DNA from: Hyphococcus sp.
Lineage (GTDB): Bacteria > Pseudomonadota > Alphaproteobacteria > Caulobacterales > Parvularculaceae
Length of the DNA stretch: 64,000 nucleotides
Assembly: GCA_021604585.1 (NCBI GenBank)
Contig: BQJG01000006.1
Coordinates: 13,952-77,951 of the forward strand
Direction of reading: 5' to 3'
Below the pieces are notes generated by a model. It was not told the DNA's origin. It saw only the letters and a list, made by a program, of their open reading frames with translations, and searched no databases. This document shows, in pieces, positions 17,718 through 25,789 of this stretch. Numbering within the stretch: position 1 is the stretch's first letter; every line of letters starts with the position of its first letter. The position numbers were made by a program, and so were the translations under genes.

Positions 17718-18961
17718 TGGTTGTCTCCTGACAAATAGGAAAGGCGCGCCCACGCCTTGGCGCGCTCGACGCGCAATTCCAGGCGTTTCAATTCAGCGTC
17801 GAGTTGGGCGAGTTGACTGCGAATGAGTTCCGGAAAGTCCGTTAGGCCGCCGCCATAGGCGGAGAGGGATGCGTCCGCCGTTTCATTGGCGCGCTTGAGG
17901 ACCGCATTGTCATAGAGTTGAACGCGTCTTTCGAGCTGCCCCCAGTTAGCATAAGCTCGAACCAAATCGCGGCGCATATCGAGCAGGGTAGTCGCGCGAT
18001 CAAGTTCTGCCGCAGATTTGTCCTTCCGCGCTGCCGATAGCGCACGATCCTGGCGCTTGCCCGTGAATAGAGGGATTGTCAGGCTGACGCCGACGCTGGC
18101 GAAGTCTGCACGGTCGGCGCCGCGCGCGCCATAACCGCCTTCAAGCGCCCATGCGGGCTTGTAGGCTTGTTTTGCGAGATCAATATCGGTCTCTTCGACG
18201 TCAATCATAGCGTCGCTCACTCTGACGACGGGATGGCGGACAAGCGCGCGTTCGATTTCTTCTACGGGCGCGGGCGGCATCAGTGCAGGCAGTTGATCGG
18301 ACGTCGGTCGCACCGCCGCAATGCCGACATACCTCGAAAGGTCCGCTTCGGCGGCGGCGCGACGTTGCTGAAGCTCTGCTATCTTGTCGTCGAGCAATGA
18401 CAACTCGAATTCGGCGCGAAATACATCCTGGCTGGTTAATTTGCCCTGCGCATAGGACGCACTCAGCGCATCAATCATGCTATTAACGGCACCGCGGCTT
18501 TGATTAACGATCAATTGAGCATTCGACGCGTAATATTTGTCGAACCATGCGAGCCGGACGGCGAGTTCCACCTCACGTATAGTCGCCTCGCGGCGCATGC
18601 GCTCAATATCGGCTTCGCCTTCGCGTCTTTCACGGTTGAGGCTTCGCGTCGAGCCCCGAGGAATTTCCTGGCGCAGCCCAACCTGAAACTGCGTCATCGG
18701 CTCTTGGTCAAAAGCGAATGTGTCAGTCGGAACGTTGGCCAGTGCTGTCCGCAAAGTGGGGTCAGGAAGCTGCGAATCGGAGACGGCGCGGTCTTCTTGT
18801 GCAGAAGCGCGTGCATCGAACCGCGCATAGGCCGGATCTTCTGCGGTGACAGCAATGTTCACTGCCTCCTGAAGAGTAAGTGGCGGCCCTGATGCGAGCC
18901 CAACGCTTCCCATCAGCACCGCCGCGATGGCCGCAGCCATCGCGAAATATTGTTTGGACAT
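17714..18961 (-). CDS. cusC: CusC/TolC-family outer-membrane efflux channel
   Basis: A 415-residue TolC-family outer-membrane factor. The signal peptide (about 1-24) is MAAAIAAVLMGSVGLASG-like. Two OEP-type repeats with long helical stretches follow, for example EREGEADIERMRREATIREV and later ELDRATTLLDMRRDLVRAYA. It forms the exit duct of the Cus tripartite pump. It is the first gene of the - strand order C-B-A and overlaps cusB by four bases. Family membership is clear; assignment to Cus rests on the linked genes. Confidence 0.92.
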   Translation of the reverse strand: MSKQYFAMAAAIAAVLMGSVGLASGPPLTLQEAVNIAVTAEDPAYARFDARASAQEDRAVSDSQLPDPTLRTALANVPTDTFAFDQEPMTQFQVGLRQEIPRGSTRSLNRERREGEADIERMRREATIREVELAVRLAWFDKYYASNAQLIVNQSRGAVNSMIDALSASYAQGKLTSQDVFRAEFELSLLDDKIAELQQRRAAAEADLSRYVGIAAVRPTSDQLPALMPPAPVEEIERALVRHPVVRVSDAMIDVEETDIDLAKQAYKPAWALEGGYGARGADRADFASVGVSLTIPLFTGKRQDRALSAARKDKSAAELDRATTLLDMRRDLVRAYANWGQLERRVQLYDNAVLKRANETADASLSAYGGGLTDFPELIRSQLAQLDAELKRLELRVERAKAWARLSYLSGDNQ

Positions 18962-19052
18962 GAGAATCTCGATTTTTGAACACAGTCAATAAACGTCGAA
19001 CGCAATTTGGCGATCAGCGTGATGAATGATCCGCGTCAAAACGCGGGCGTGT

Positions 19053-19403
19053 TCAGATTCGGGGAGGAGGCGGATCGAGATGAGATGGCGTTGCAAGCGC
19101 CTGAGCATCTACGGGGACAGCGTACCGAGTAACTTCAAAAGCTGACTCCTGCCCCTCCGATTGAACGGGTCCCGCATAATAGCCTGTACAAACAAGCGCA
19201 CAGGCTGCGGCACACGCCGGGTTATGTGGTTGCGATTTCTCATCGCCCATTTCAATGCAATCGGAAGCTGACATTGTCATCGGCTGACCAGCAGCCATTT
19301 CCGTCGTGTTCGCTTCATTGCCCATAGCGGCACATGACGCAAGCGCTATCGCAGGCGAGGTTGCCATTGAGGCCATCAGTGTGATGAACAATAAAATGCG
19401 CAT
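19053..19403 (-). CDS. Small exported Cys/Met-rich protein
   Basis: A 116-residue exported protein of unknown function upstream of cusC on the same strand. I place the start at the ATG at 19403, which gives a good signal peptide (MRILLFITLMASMATSPAIA); the open frame extends to a TTG at 19439. The mature part has several cysteines (ACAAACALVC near the middle), Met-rich patches and a proline-rich end (HLDPPPPRI). The layout resembles small DUF2946-like proteins found beside copper genes, and resembles the gene at 20666. Periplasmic metal binding is plausible. Confidence 0.65.
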   Translation of the reverse strand: MRILLFITLMASMATSPAIALASCAAMGNEANTTEMAAGQPMTMSASDCIEMGDEKSQPHNPACAAACALVCTGYYAGPVQSEGQESAFEVTRYAVPVDAQALATPSHLDPPPPRI

Positions 19404-19671
19404 TGCTATCAATATTTGCCAGCCGGGCTGCGATGTCAATTGGAGCGACTTTGCGCCCGGATATTAAAGAAACTCTAAATTCTTGGACACTGGCGACGCC
19501 ATCTGTGACTACCTGCAACCAAAAGTAGCGCGAAGGGCCGCATTCGTTTCACATGATTGTGACACACACTCCCGCCAAATGCTTGAGGAAAGGATCGCTT
19601 AGCCTCACGCTCACCACATTTTCGGCCATAATTACTAATGCACCCCTCACCAACGTTGGACATATTTTTGA

Positions 19672-20277
19672 ATGCGAAAAGTCTCATCAATAGTCAGTAC
19701 GGTTTGTGACTGCGCATTGTGCGCTTGCGCATCCACTCCGCCGCAAGGATCACAAAGTCCGACACAGCCAATGCAAGTCGGCGTGTTTGCAAGCTCACTA
19801 TCGCTTTGCAACGGGAGCCATATCGATAATGCTCCGGCGATAGACAGCGAAAAAAACATTATCAATTACCGCTCCATGGCGCACGTTGCAGGCATCACTG
19901 TGGCGCGCGCCCCGGTTAGGCGCGCGTGTTTTTCATCAGGCTTCGGCAGTCGCCATGACAGGGTTGGATTGCATAAGGGAATTGATCTCTCGACTGGACA
20001 TCCGCACGCCGTTTACGCGGCGAGTTACGGCGTCATCGAAGAAATCCGAACAATGCCCCGTTATGGAAACATGATCCTGATAAAACACAGGAATGGCGTC
20101 AAAACCCGATACGCACACCTCTCAACGTTTGATTCAAGGGTTCACCAGGGACACGAAGTCCGGCAAGGCGACGTCATTGGCATGACGGGCAGCTCGGGCA
20201 ACGCCAACGCGGTAGTTCTGCATTACGAGATTATCGTGAACGGCGTTCCACAGAACCCGATGACAATTGGCGACTAG
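19672..20277 (+). CDS. M23 (LytM) peptidase-like protein, one catalytic His missing
   Basis: A 201-residue protein with an M23/LytM fold in its C-terminal half. Zinc ligands His101 and Asp105 (HKGID) and His184 (LHYEI) are present, as is His149 in RYAHLS. The residue two before His184, normally the first His of HxH, is Val182. The enzyme may therefore be weak or inactive, as in LytM proteins that only activate amidases. The N-terminus has Cys-rich CDCALCAC (about 12-19), possibly a lipoprotein-like or metal-binding start. It lies between the copper genes on the opposite strand from cus. Its link to copper tolerance is by position only; M23 peptidases do recur in metal-resistance islands. Confidence 0.82.
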   Translation: MRKVSSIVSTVCDCALCACASTPPQGSQSPTQPMQVGVFASSLSLCNGSHIDNAPAIDSEKNIINYRSMAHVAGITVARAPVRRACFSSGFGSRHDRVGLHKGIDLSTGHPHAVYAASYGVIEEIRTMPRYGNMILIKHRNGVKTRYAHLSTFDSRVHQGHEVRQGDVIGMTGSSGNANAVVLHYEIIVNGVPQNPMTIGD

Positions 20278-20326
20278 TCCTGAAGACGCATGCCGATACA
20301 CCAGAATTTGCAGCCGATTTCGTGAC

Positions 20327-20596
20327 TCAGCGTTTCGTCTTCTCGAACAGATCGATCAGCTCAGAAAACTTTTCCTGCTGAGCCTTGACGCTGCCGGATT
20401 TAATCGCGTCCGCCACGCAGTGATGGGCGTGGCCTTTGAGGATTTCGCTCTCGGCCCGCGATAACGCTGATTTGATCGCCTGCACCTGATGCAAGATATC
20501 TATGCAATAGCGATCTTCCTCAATCATGCGGGCGACGCCCCGGACCTGACCTTCGATCCGGTTGAGACGCTTGATGATTGGTAACGAATCTGACAT
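20327..20596 (-). CDS. csoR: CsoR/FrmR-family metal-sensing repressor
   Basis: An 89-residue all-helical DUF156 repressor. The family signature RLNRIEGQVRGVARM is at about 10-24. RYCIDIL supplies the conserved Cys, and GHAHHCVADAI the second metal-site region. This Cys/His/Cys pattern fits Cu(I) sensing by the CsoR/CstR/RcnR group; a copper role is inferred from the neighbours. The frame is open to 20731, but the ATG at 20596, with GGAAAT before it, gives the family's normal length. It is divergent from the gene at 20666, and an operator lies in between. Confidence 0.9.
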   Translation of the reverse strand: MSDSLPIIKRLNRIEGQVRGVARMIEEDRYCIDILHQVQAIKSALSRAESEILKGHAHHCVADAIKSGSVKAQQEKFSELIDLFEKTKR

Positions 20597-20610
20597 CGGA
20601 TTTCCTAGCA

Positions 20611-20637
20611 TTGACACATACCCCGCGCGGGTATAGA
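20611..20637 (+). promoter_or_regulatory. CsoR-type operator within a promoter
   Basis: The near-palindrome ATACCCCGCGCGGGTAT (20618-20634) lies between TTGACA (20611-20616) and TATAGA (20632-20637) on the + strand. The same C-tract/G-tract architecture occurs at 25697-25713. This fits the binding sites of CsoR-family repressors, so metal-free CsoR should block the promoter of the gene at 20666 and also its own divergent gene. Confidence 0.75.
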
Positions 20638-20665
20638 TAGGCGGCCAGGAAAGGACGGTCAAGGC

Positions 20666-21121
20666 GTGATCGCAAGCCACATCAAAGTCATTGTCTTTAC
20701 AGCGCTCGCGTTGATCTTGAGCGTCGGGCATAGCTTTTGCGCCGAGCTGGCGGCGACAGTTTATTCACAAACTGGTGCTGAACAATCCGTCATCGATGCG
20801 CATCAAGCGCACGAGCAAAAGGCCGAAAGCAGCCATCATGGCGCTCATGTCGGCGAACAGACTGCGAAGGTCGCCGAACACACCCCCTGCGGTCCCGATC
20901 AGTCAACATGCGAACACTGCGAAGCCGCGCAGTTCTTCAAAACGGCGTCAGTTAGTTTCATCGCGACACTCAATCCGCAGACGAGTTATGCTTCTACTTC
21001 CCTGAGCGACATAATCGTTTCGAGCGAACGCATTTTTTCAAATGCTGTGCTTGCGGCCCTGCAACGACACGGGCCGCCTGGCGACACGCCGGTTTCTCTG
21101 AAAACCAGACTACTGAACTAG
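20666..21121 (+). CDS. Small exported His/Cys-rich protein, first gene of copper operon
   Basis: A 151-residue exported protein starting at GTG. It has a signal peptide (IVFTALALILSVGHSFCAE), a His-rich stretch (DAHQAHEQKAESSHHGAHVG, about 45-64) and a Cys cluster CGPDQSTCEHCEAAQFF (about 74-90). It resembles DUF2946/CopL-like small proteins near copper oxidases, but I do not assign a family. It is the first gene after the CsoR-type operator and leads toward the CusF-like, CopA and CopB genes. Periplasmic Cu buffering or regulation is plausible. Confidence 0.75.
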   Translation: MIASHIKVIVFTALALILSVGHSFCAELAATVYSQTGAEQSVIDAHQAHEQKAESSHHGAHVGEQTAKVAEHTPCGPDQSTCEHCEAAQFFKTASVSFIATLNPQTSYASTSLSDIIVSSERIFSNAVLAALQRHGPPGDTPVSLKTRLLN

Positions 21122-21135
21122 CCCAAGTTTGAGCT

Positions 21136-21153
21136 CGCACTCGTGAGAGTGCG
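21136..21153 (+). terminator. Hairpin after the first copper-operon gene
   Basis: CGCACTC-GTGA-GAGTGCG is a perfect seven-base-pair stem 14 bases after the stop of the upstream gene. No T-run follows, so it may be an RNA-processing or stabilising hairpin rather than a true terminator. Confidence 0.35.
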
Positions 21154-21299
21154 TGGATCACGTGCGTCTTGAATTTCGATTCATCCGTGCGTGAGCTTAG
21201 GCGGCGCCAGTTCGCCATTTCTCCCCCTAGGCCTTCTGGCGCCGCCACTGATTATCGGTTTTTGCTCAGCCCAAGGCTGTAACCTAAAGGAATAGCTCA

Positions 21300-21794
21300 A
21301 TGTTTAGAACTCTGTCCGCCGCAACAATAACGATCACCGCCCTCTTCACCGCCACTGGCTTTGCAGCCCAAGATCACGGCGGAATGGACCATGACGCCAT
21401 AAAGCATGGCGACTCCATGGAACAAATGGACAAATGCAGTCAGCCCATGGGTGAAGGCGTGATCAACACGCTCGAAGTCAAGAAATCCAAAATCAATCTT
21501 ACACACAAACCCATCGAAGCAATCGGTTGGCCGGAAATGACCATGGACTTCACGGTCCAGAAACCCGTCGATCTGTCGGCTTATGGCGTTGGAGAGAATG
21601 TCCACTTTTTGTTGAAGCTGGAAAAAGCAAAGTCCTACTCCATCGCCGCCATGTGCTCACTTGATGTTGATGGCGGCGCCCACGAAGCCTGCATGGCGCA
21701 GATGCATAAAGTCGCCATGGCTGCGGCCGCAGAGAAAGACGCTTCTTGCGCGATGGATGACATGAGCAAGATGGACCACAGCAGTCATCATTAA
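21300..21794 (+). CDS. CusF-like periplasmic copper-binding protein
   Basis: A 164-residue exported protein. The signal peptide (about 1-22) is followed by a Met/His-rich stretch (DHGGMDHDAIKHGDSMEQMD). A CusF-type OB-fold follows (about 50-108), with the Cu(I)-site residues in IGWPEMTMDF: Trp packing on the metal, and Met pairs. Unlike ordinary CusF, there is a C-terminal extension with two cysteines and a Met/His tail (MDHSSHH). AAAGGA precedes the ATG. It probably carries Cu(I) in the periplasm, to the CopA oxidase or the Cus pump. Confidence 0.88.
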   Translation: MFRTLSAATITITALFTATGFAAQDHGGMDHDAIKHGDSMEQMDKCSQPMGEGVINTLEVKKSKINLTHKPIEAIGWPEMTMDFTVQKPVDLSAYGVGENVHFLLKLEKAKSYSIAAMCSLDVDGGAHEACMAQMHKVAMAAAAEKDASCAMDDMSKMDHSSHH

Positions 21795-21802
21795 CGAAAA
21801 TC

Positions 21803-21827
21803 CGGTCCGCTCAAACAGAGCGGACCG
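21803..21827 (+). promoter_or_regulatory. Perfect ten-base-pair hairpin before copA
   Basis: CGGTCCGCTC-AAACA-GAGCGGACCG forms an uninterrupted ten-base-pair stem with a five-base loop between the CusF-like gene and the multicopper oxidase gene. No T-run follows. It is likely to set relative mRNA levels within the operon by stabilising or processing the transcript. Confidence 0.5.
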
Positions 21828-21866
21828 TAGCGACGTCAGTAATCTGATTTTCGAGGAGCATCTTTG

Positions 21867-23744
21867 ATGTACACGAGACGCCACCTTTTAAAGGCTTCCG
21901 CTGCGGGCGGACTGATCGCCGGCGCATCCGGCCTGCTGCCTGCATGGGCGAAAAGCGCCAGCGCGGGCAATCAAGGTATCTTTGAACTGGCGGGAAATTC
22001 GTTCGATCTTTCCGTCGGTCACAGCGCCGTCAATATTGGCGGGCGCGCCGGACATGCGATAACCGTCAACGGTACCCTGCCCGGTCCGCTCTTGCGATTT
22101 CGCGAGGGTGAAGAACTGACCCTGCGCGTCAAGAATATGTTAGCCGAAGACACTTCCATTCACTGGCACGGATTGCTGGTGCCGTTCTACATGGACGGTG
22201 TGCCCGGCGTGTCCTTTCCCGGCATCCGCGCCGGAGAAACGTTTGAATACAAATTCGCGCTGCCGCAGAGCGGCACCTATTGGTACCACTCCCATTCCGG
22301 TTTGCAGGAACAGGCCGGTCATTACGGACCGATTATCATCGATCCCGCCGGGCGCGATCCGATCTCTTTCGACCGGGAATATGTGCTGGTTCTATCGGAC
22401 TGGTCGTTTGATCATCCGCATAAAGTCTTCACCAAGCTGAAAAAGAACAACGAGCTCTATAATTTTCAACAACGCACGGTCGGCGACTTTGTGCGCGACG
22501 CGGGCGAGAACGGCCTCGGCGCCACCATCAAAGACAGGGCCATGTGGGGCGAAATGCGGATGTCGGCGACTGACATCTCGGACGTCACCGCCGCCGCCTA
22601 CACCTATCTGATCAACGGTCATTCGACGGCCGACAACTGGAACGCCATTTTCAACACCGGTGAACGCGTTCGATTGCGGATCATCAACGCTTCAGCAATG
22701 ACGATCTTTAACTTCCGCATCCCCGGACTGCCGATGACGGTTGTTGCCGCCGATGGCCTCCATGTGCAGCCAGTCGAAACCGACGAGTTTCAGATCGGGG
22801 TCGCCGAGACCTATGACGTTATCGTTGAACCAAAGCGCGACCGCGCCTTCCCGATTGTTGCAGAAGCGATCGACCGGTCTGGTCAGGTCGTCGCCACGCT
22901 TGCGCCTGAGCCAGACATGCGCGCGAGCGAACCGCTGCTGCGCGAGCGTCCGATCCTGACTCATAAAGACATGGGTATGGCGATGAGTCACAACGCCATG
23001 GGCGGGATGGACCACGGCTCCATGGCTGGCATGTCGCATGACATGTCCGGCGGCGCGATGCAGGAACACAACCATGTCACTGGCGCAGGCGTCGATAATG
23101 TCGCCATGGCGCCGACCAACCGGCTCGATGAACCCGGCCTAGGTCTTGAAAACGTGCCGCATCGCGCATTGCGCTACTCGCAGCTGAGGAGCCTTGAGCC
23201 TAATCCCGACACGCGCGAGCCGGAACGGGAGATGGAAATTCATCTCACTGGGAATATGGAGCGCTATATGTGGTCCTTTGACGGCGTGAAGTTTTCCGCC
23301 GTTGATAAGCCAATTATCTTCCATGAGGGCGAGCGCCTTCGCGTCACCCTCGTCAACGACACGATGATGACGCACCCGATCCATCTGCACGGCATGTTCT
23401 TCGATCTCGTAGTCAATGAGAGCAATCACAAGCCTCGCAAACACACCGTCAACGTCAAACCCGGCGACAAACTTTCTTTCGATGTATCGGCGGAACATGT
23501 CGGCGACTGGGCGTTTCATTGTCACCTGTTGTTCCATATGCATGCTGGCATGATGCAGGTCGTGTCGGTGCTGCCGGGCGATGGCGCCACGCCATCAGAG
23601 CCGCGCCCGATGAAAATGGACCACAAGACGATGGGGCATGAAGGAATGGATCACGGCTCAACGCACACTTCCGACGAAACAATGAAACCGGCCGAGCCTT
23701 CAACTCCCGACCACTCATCCATGGACCATGGGAGCAAACACTGA
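21867..23744 (+). CDS. copA: CopA-type multicopper oxidase
   Basis: A 625-residue periplasmic multicopper oxidase (CopA/PcoA family) that oxidises Cu(I) to the less toxic Cu(II). It has a Tat signal (TRRHLLKASAAGGLIAG) and the four copper-binding segments HWHG (about 97), YHSHSG (about 138), HPIHLHG (about 502) and HCHLLFHMHAGM (about 551). A Met/His-rich insert lies between (MGGMDHGSMAGMSHDMSGG, near 375) and a second Met/His tail ends the protein. The frame starts at a TTG at 21864; the ATG at 21867, with GAGGAG upstream, is preferred. The copB ATG shares one base with its stop. Confidence 0.96.
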   Translation: MYTRRHLLKASAAGGLIAGASGLLPAWAKSASAGNQGIFELAGNSFDLSVGHSAVNIGGRAGHAITVNGTLPGPLLRFREGEELTLRVKNMLAEDTSIHWHGLLVPFYMDGVPGVSFPGIRAGETFEYKFALPQSGTYWYHSHSGLQEQAGHYGPIIIDPAGRDPISFDREYVLVLSDWSFDHPHKVFTKLKKNNELYNFQQRTVGDFVRDAGENGLGATIKDRAMWGEMRMSATDISDVTAAAYTYLINGHSTADNWNAIFNTGERVRLRIINASAMTIFNFRIPGLPMTVVAADGLHVQPVETDEFQIGVAETYDVIVEPKRDRAFPIVAEAIDRSGQVVATLAPEPDMRASEPLLRERPILTHKDMGMAMSHNAMGGMDHGSMAGMSHDMSGGAMQEHNHVTGAGVDNVAMAPTNRLDEPGLGLENVPHRALRYSQLRSLEPNPDTREPEREMEIHLTGNMERYMWSFDGVKFSAVDKPIIFHEGERLRVTLVNDTMMTHPIHLHGMFFDLVVNESNHKPRKHTVNVKPGDKLSFDVSAEHVGDWAFHCHLLFHMHAGMMQVVSVLPGDGATPSEPRPMKMDHKTMGHEGMDHGSTHTSDETMKPAEPSTPDHSSMDHGSKH

Positions 23745-24550
23745 TGTCAAAGTTCAAAACCCTTTCTCTAGCCAGCGGCGTTAGTATTGCTATTGCGGTC
23801 TCTTTCTCACCAGTGCATGCGCAAGACCAGTCTCCGCCGTGGTCTCAAGCCGACGAGTATTATGATCCATCGGCCATGGCGGCGGCGCGGCGCGCTGTGC
23901 AGGAAGAGCATGGTGGGAACACAACCTACTATGTTCTCGCAGACCGATTGGAGTATCAGAGCCATGAGGGCGATCCGCTGCTGCTGCTTGATGGACAAGC
24001 CTGGTGGGGCGGCGACCGAAACAAACTGACGCTAAAATCCGAGCTTGAATATGACTTCAATGCCGACCGGTTTGAGGACGCAGAAGTGCAAGCGCTATGG
24101 ACGCGACCGATAGCGCGATACTTTGATGTGCAGGCTGGCGTACGGCATGACTTTGTCGCGGGCGCTGATCGCACCTTCGGCGTTCTCGGCGTGCAGGGAC
24201 TTGCGCCGTATTGGTTTGAAATCGATGCGGCGCTTTTCGTGAGCGGCGACGGCGACGTCTCTGCGCGGATAGAGGCAGAATACGAACTGCTGCTCACGCA
24301 GCGCCTTATCTTACAGCCGCGCACAGAAATGAATTTTGCAGTTCAGTCGGTTGAGGAAGTCGGCGTCGGCAACGGCCTCTCCACGGCGGAAGTTGGCGCA
24401 CGGCTGCGATACGAATTTACACGACAGTTTGCGCCTTATCTCGGCGTTTCATGGGCGCGTTCCATCGGAGAAACGGCGGATTTTGCCCGCGCTGACGGCG
24501 ATGACCCCGGCGGCGTTTCTTTTGTCGCCGGTCTGCGGCTTTGGTTTTAG
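23744..24550 (+). CDS. copB: CopB outer-membrane copper-resistance protein
   Basis: A 268-residue CopB/PcoB-family outer-membrane beta-barrel. It has a signal peptide ending near AQDQ, a short linker and the conserved stretch ADRLEYQSHEGDPLLLLDGQ (about 67-86). Repeated beta strands follow, ending with an aromatic final strand (GLRLWF) typical of outer-membrane proteins. It usually works with CopA; its long Met-rich N-terminal repeat, seen in some species, is short here. Start and copA stop overlap (TGATG), so the two are translated together. Confidence 0.92.
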   Translation: MSKFKTLSLASGVSIAIAVSFSPVHAQDQSPPWSQADEYYDPSAMAAARRAVQEEHGGNTTYYVLADRLEYQSHEGDPLLLLDGQAWWGGDRNKLTLKSELEYDFNADRFEDAEVQALWTRPIARYFDVQAGVRHDFVAGADRTFGVLGVQGLAPYWFEIDAALFVSGDGDVSARIEAEYELLLTQRLILQPRTEMNFAVQSVEEVGVGNGLSTAEVGARLRYEFTRQFAPYLGVSWARSIGETADFARADGDDPGGVSFVAGLRLWF

Positions 24551-24563
24551 GGAGGGAAGAAAA

Positions 24564-25547
24564 ATGGAAAACTTGATTGAGCCAAACATTCACCCGATTC
24601 TTGTTCACTTTGCGTATGCGTTGTCGATAACAGCCTTTGTCTCTTATGCGCTGGCAGCGTTTGCGCCAGCCAGAAAATGGCGCGAAACACTTCACCCCGC
24701 CGCCGACTGGATGCTCGCTTTCGGCGCGCTTGCGATCATCGCAACGATCGCGGCAGGATTGCAGGCATATTACACGGTCGCTCATGATGGGCCTTCGCAT
24801 GCGGCTATGACTGTTCACCGCAACTGGGCGATCCCTTCGGGCGCGGTGATTTTGTTGCTGGCGCTGTGGCGCTGGCGAAACCGTGCGAAAGCGGCCTCAA
24901 CATTATTCATTGCATTCCTAGCCGCTGCCGCAATTTCTTTATCTGTGACTGCATGGTGGGGCGGAAAAATTGTTTATGGCTACGGCCTCGGCGTCAAAAG
25001 CATGCCTGTCGTCACCGGCGAAGGGCACGACCATGAACACGCGCCAGGTCAGGGACATGATGACAACGCCAAAACACCCGCCGCAGATGATCATGACAAC
25101 AGCGATGGTCACCACGACAATGACTCGACCAAATCGGCAGTTTCACCCGTCGTCGAGGCAGATTCACCGGAAGCCACCGTTGAAGCCTATGGCGCCGCAT
25201 TGCGAGCGGGCGACGAATCCACGCTGCGCGCATTATTGGCGCCGAACGTCGTCATCGCCGAAGGCGGCGGCGCAGAGCGGTCTGTCGAGGAGTATGCCGG
25301 TCATCACATGCCAGCCGACATGGCTTTCACTGCGGCGGTCGAGTTTACGCCTAACAAGCGCGACGTGATTAAAACTGATGATCTCGCGACCGTCATCACT
25401 GAATCGCAAGTTCACGGGACATTTCGCGATCAGACCATTCATTCGCGCATGATGGAAACCATGGTGTTGATGCGCGACGGGGATCAATGGCGAATTGTCC
25501 ACATTCATTGGTCTTCTGCGCCAATCACTGGTGAGCACGAGCACTAA
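24564..25547 (+). CDS. DUF2231 membrane domain fused to an NTF2-like domain
   Basis: A 327-residue protein starting at the ATG at 24564 (GGAGGGAAGA before it; the longer frame back to 24336 overlaps copB and is rejected). The first 145 residues form a DUF2231-like membrane domain with four hydrophobic segments (HPILVHFAYALSITAFVSYA and so on). A His/Asp-rich linker follows (GHDHEHAPGQGHDD, then DDHDNSDGHHDND, about 152-190). The last 130 residues form a SnoaL/NTF2-like domain, ending EHEH. It is in the copB transcript. The linker should bind metal, and the two domains could sense or store copper at the inner membrane. The exact role is not known to me. Confidence 0.8.
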   Translation: MENLIEPNIHPILVHFAYALSITAFVSYALAAFAPARKWRETLHPAADWMLAFGALAIIATIAAGLQAYYTVAHDGPSHAAMTVHRNWAIPSGAVILLLALWRWRNRAKAASTLFIAFLAAAAISLSVTAWWGGKIVYGYGLGVKSMPVVTGEGHDHEHAPGQGHDDNAKTPAADDHDNSDGHHDNDSTKSAVSPVVEADSPEATVEAYGAALRAGDESTLRALLAPNVVIAEGGGAERSVEEYAGHHMPADMAFTAAVEFTPNKRDVIKTDDLATVITESQVHGTFRDQTIHSRMMETMVLMRDGDQWRIVHIHWSSAPITGEHEH

Positions 25548-25690
25548 TCACTCACTTTGGTTTCGGATCTCAAGAATTTTTGCTCTCTCGCTTACGCGTC
25601 GGCCAATGGTCCGTGGTGAGTTTCCTGATGGCTCCGCTGGACTCTCATGCAACTGTGATTGGTAAAAGAACCTGACCTAGTGACACCCTA

Positions 25691-25717
25691 TTGACTATAC
25701 CCCTATAGGGTATATGT
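25691..25717 (+). promoter_or_regulatory. CsoR-type operator in the P-type ATPase promoter
   Basis: The perfect palindrome ATACCCCTATAGGGTAT (25697-25713) lies between TTGACT (25691-25696) and a TATATG/TATGTA -10 region. It is the same arrangement as at 20618-20634. Metal-free CsoR should cover the promoter; copper should release it. Confidence 0.8.
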
Positions 25718-25789
25718 AATGACCGAACAGACGCCCTACGATCGCCTAATAGTGGTTGTCGTAGGCCGCTTACCGCTCAGGAGGTCACC

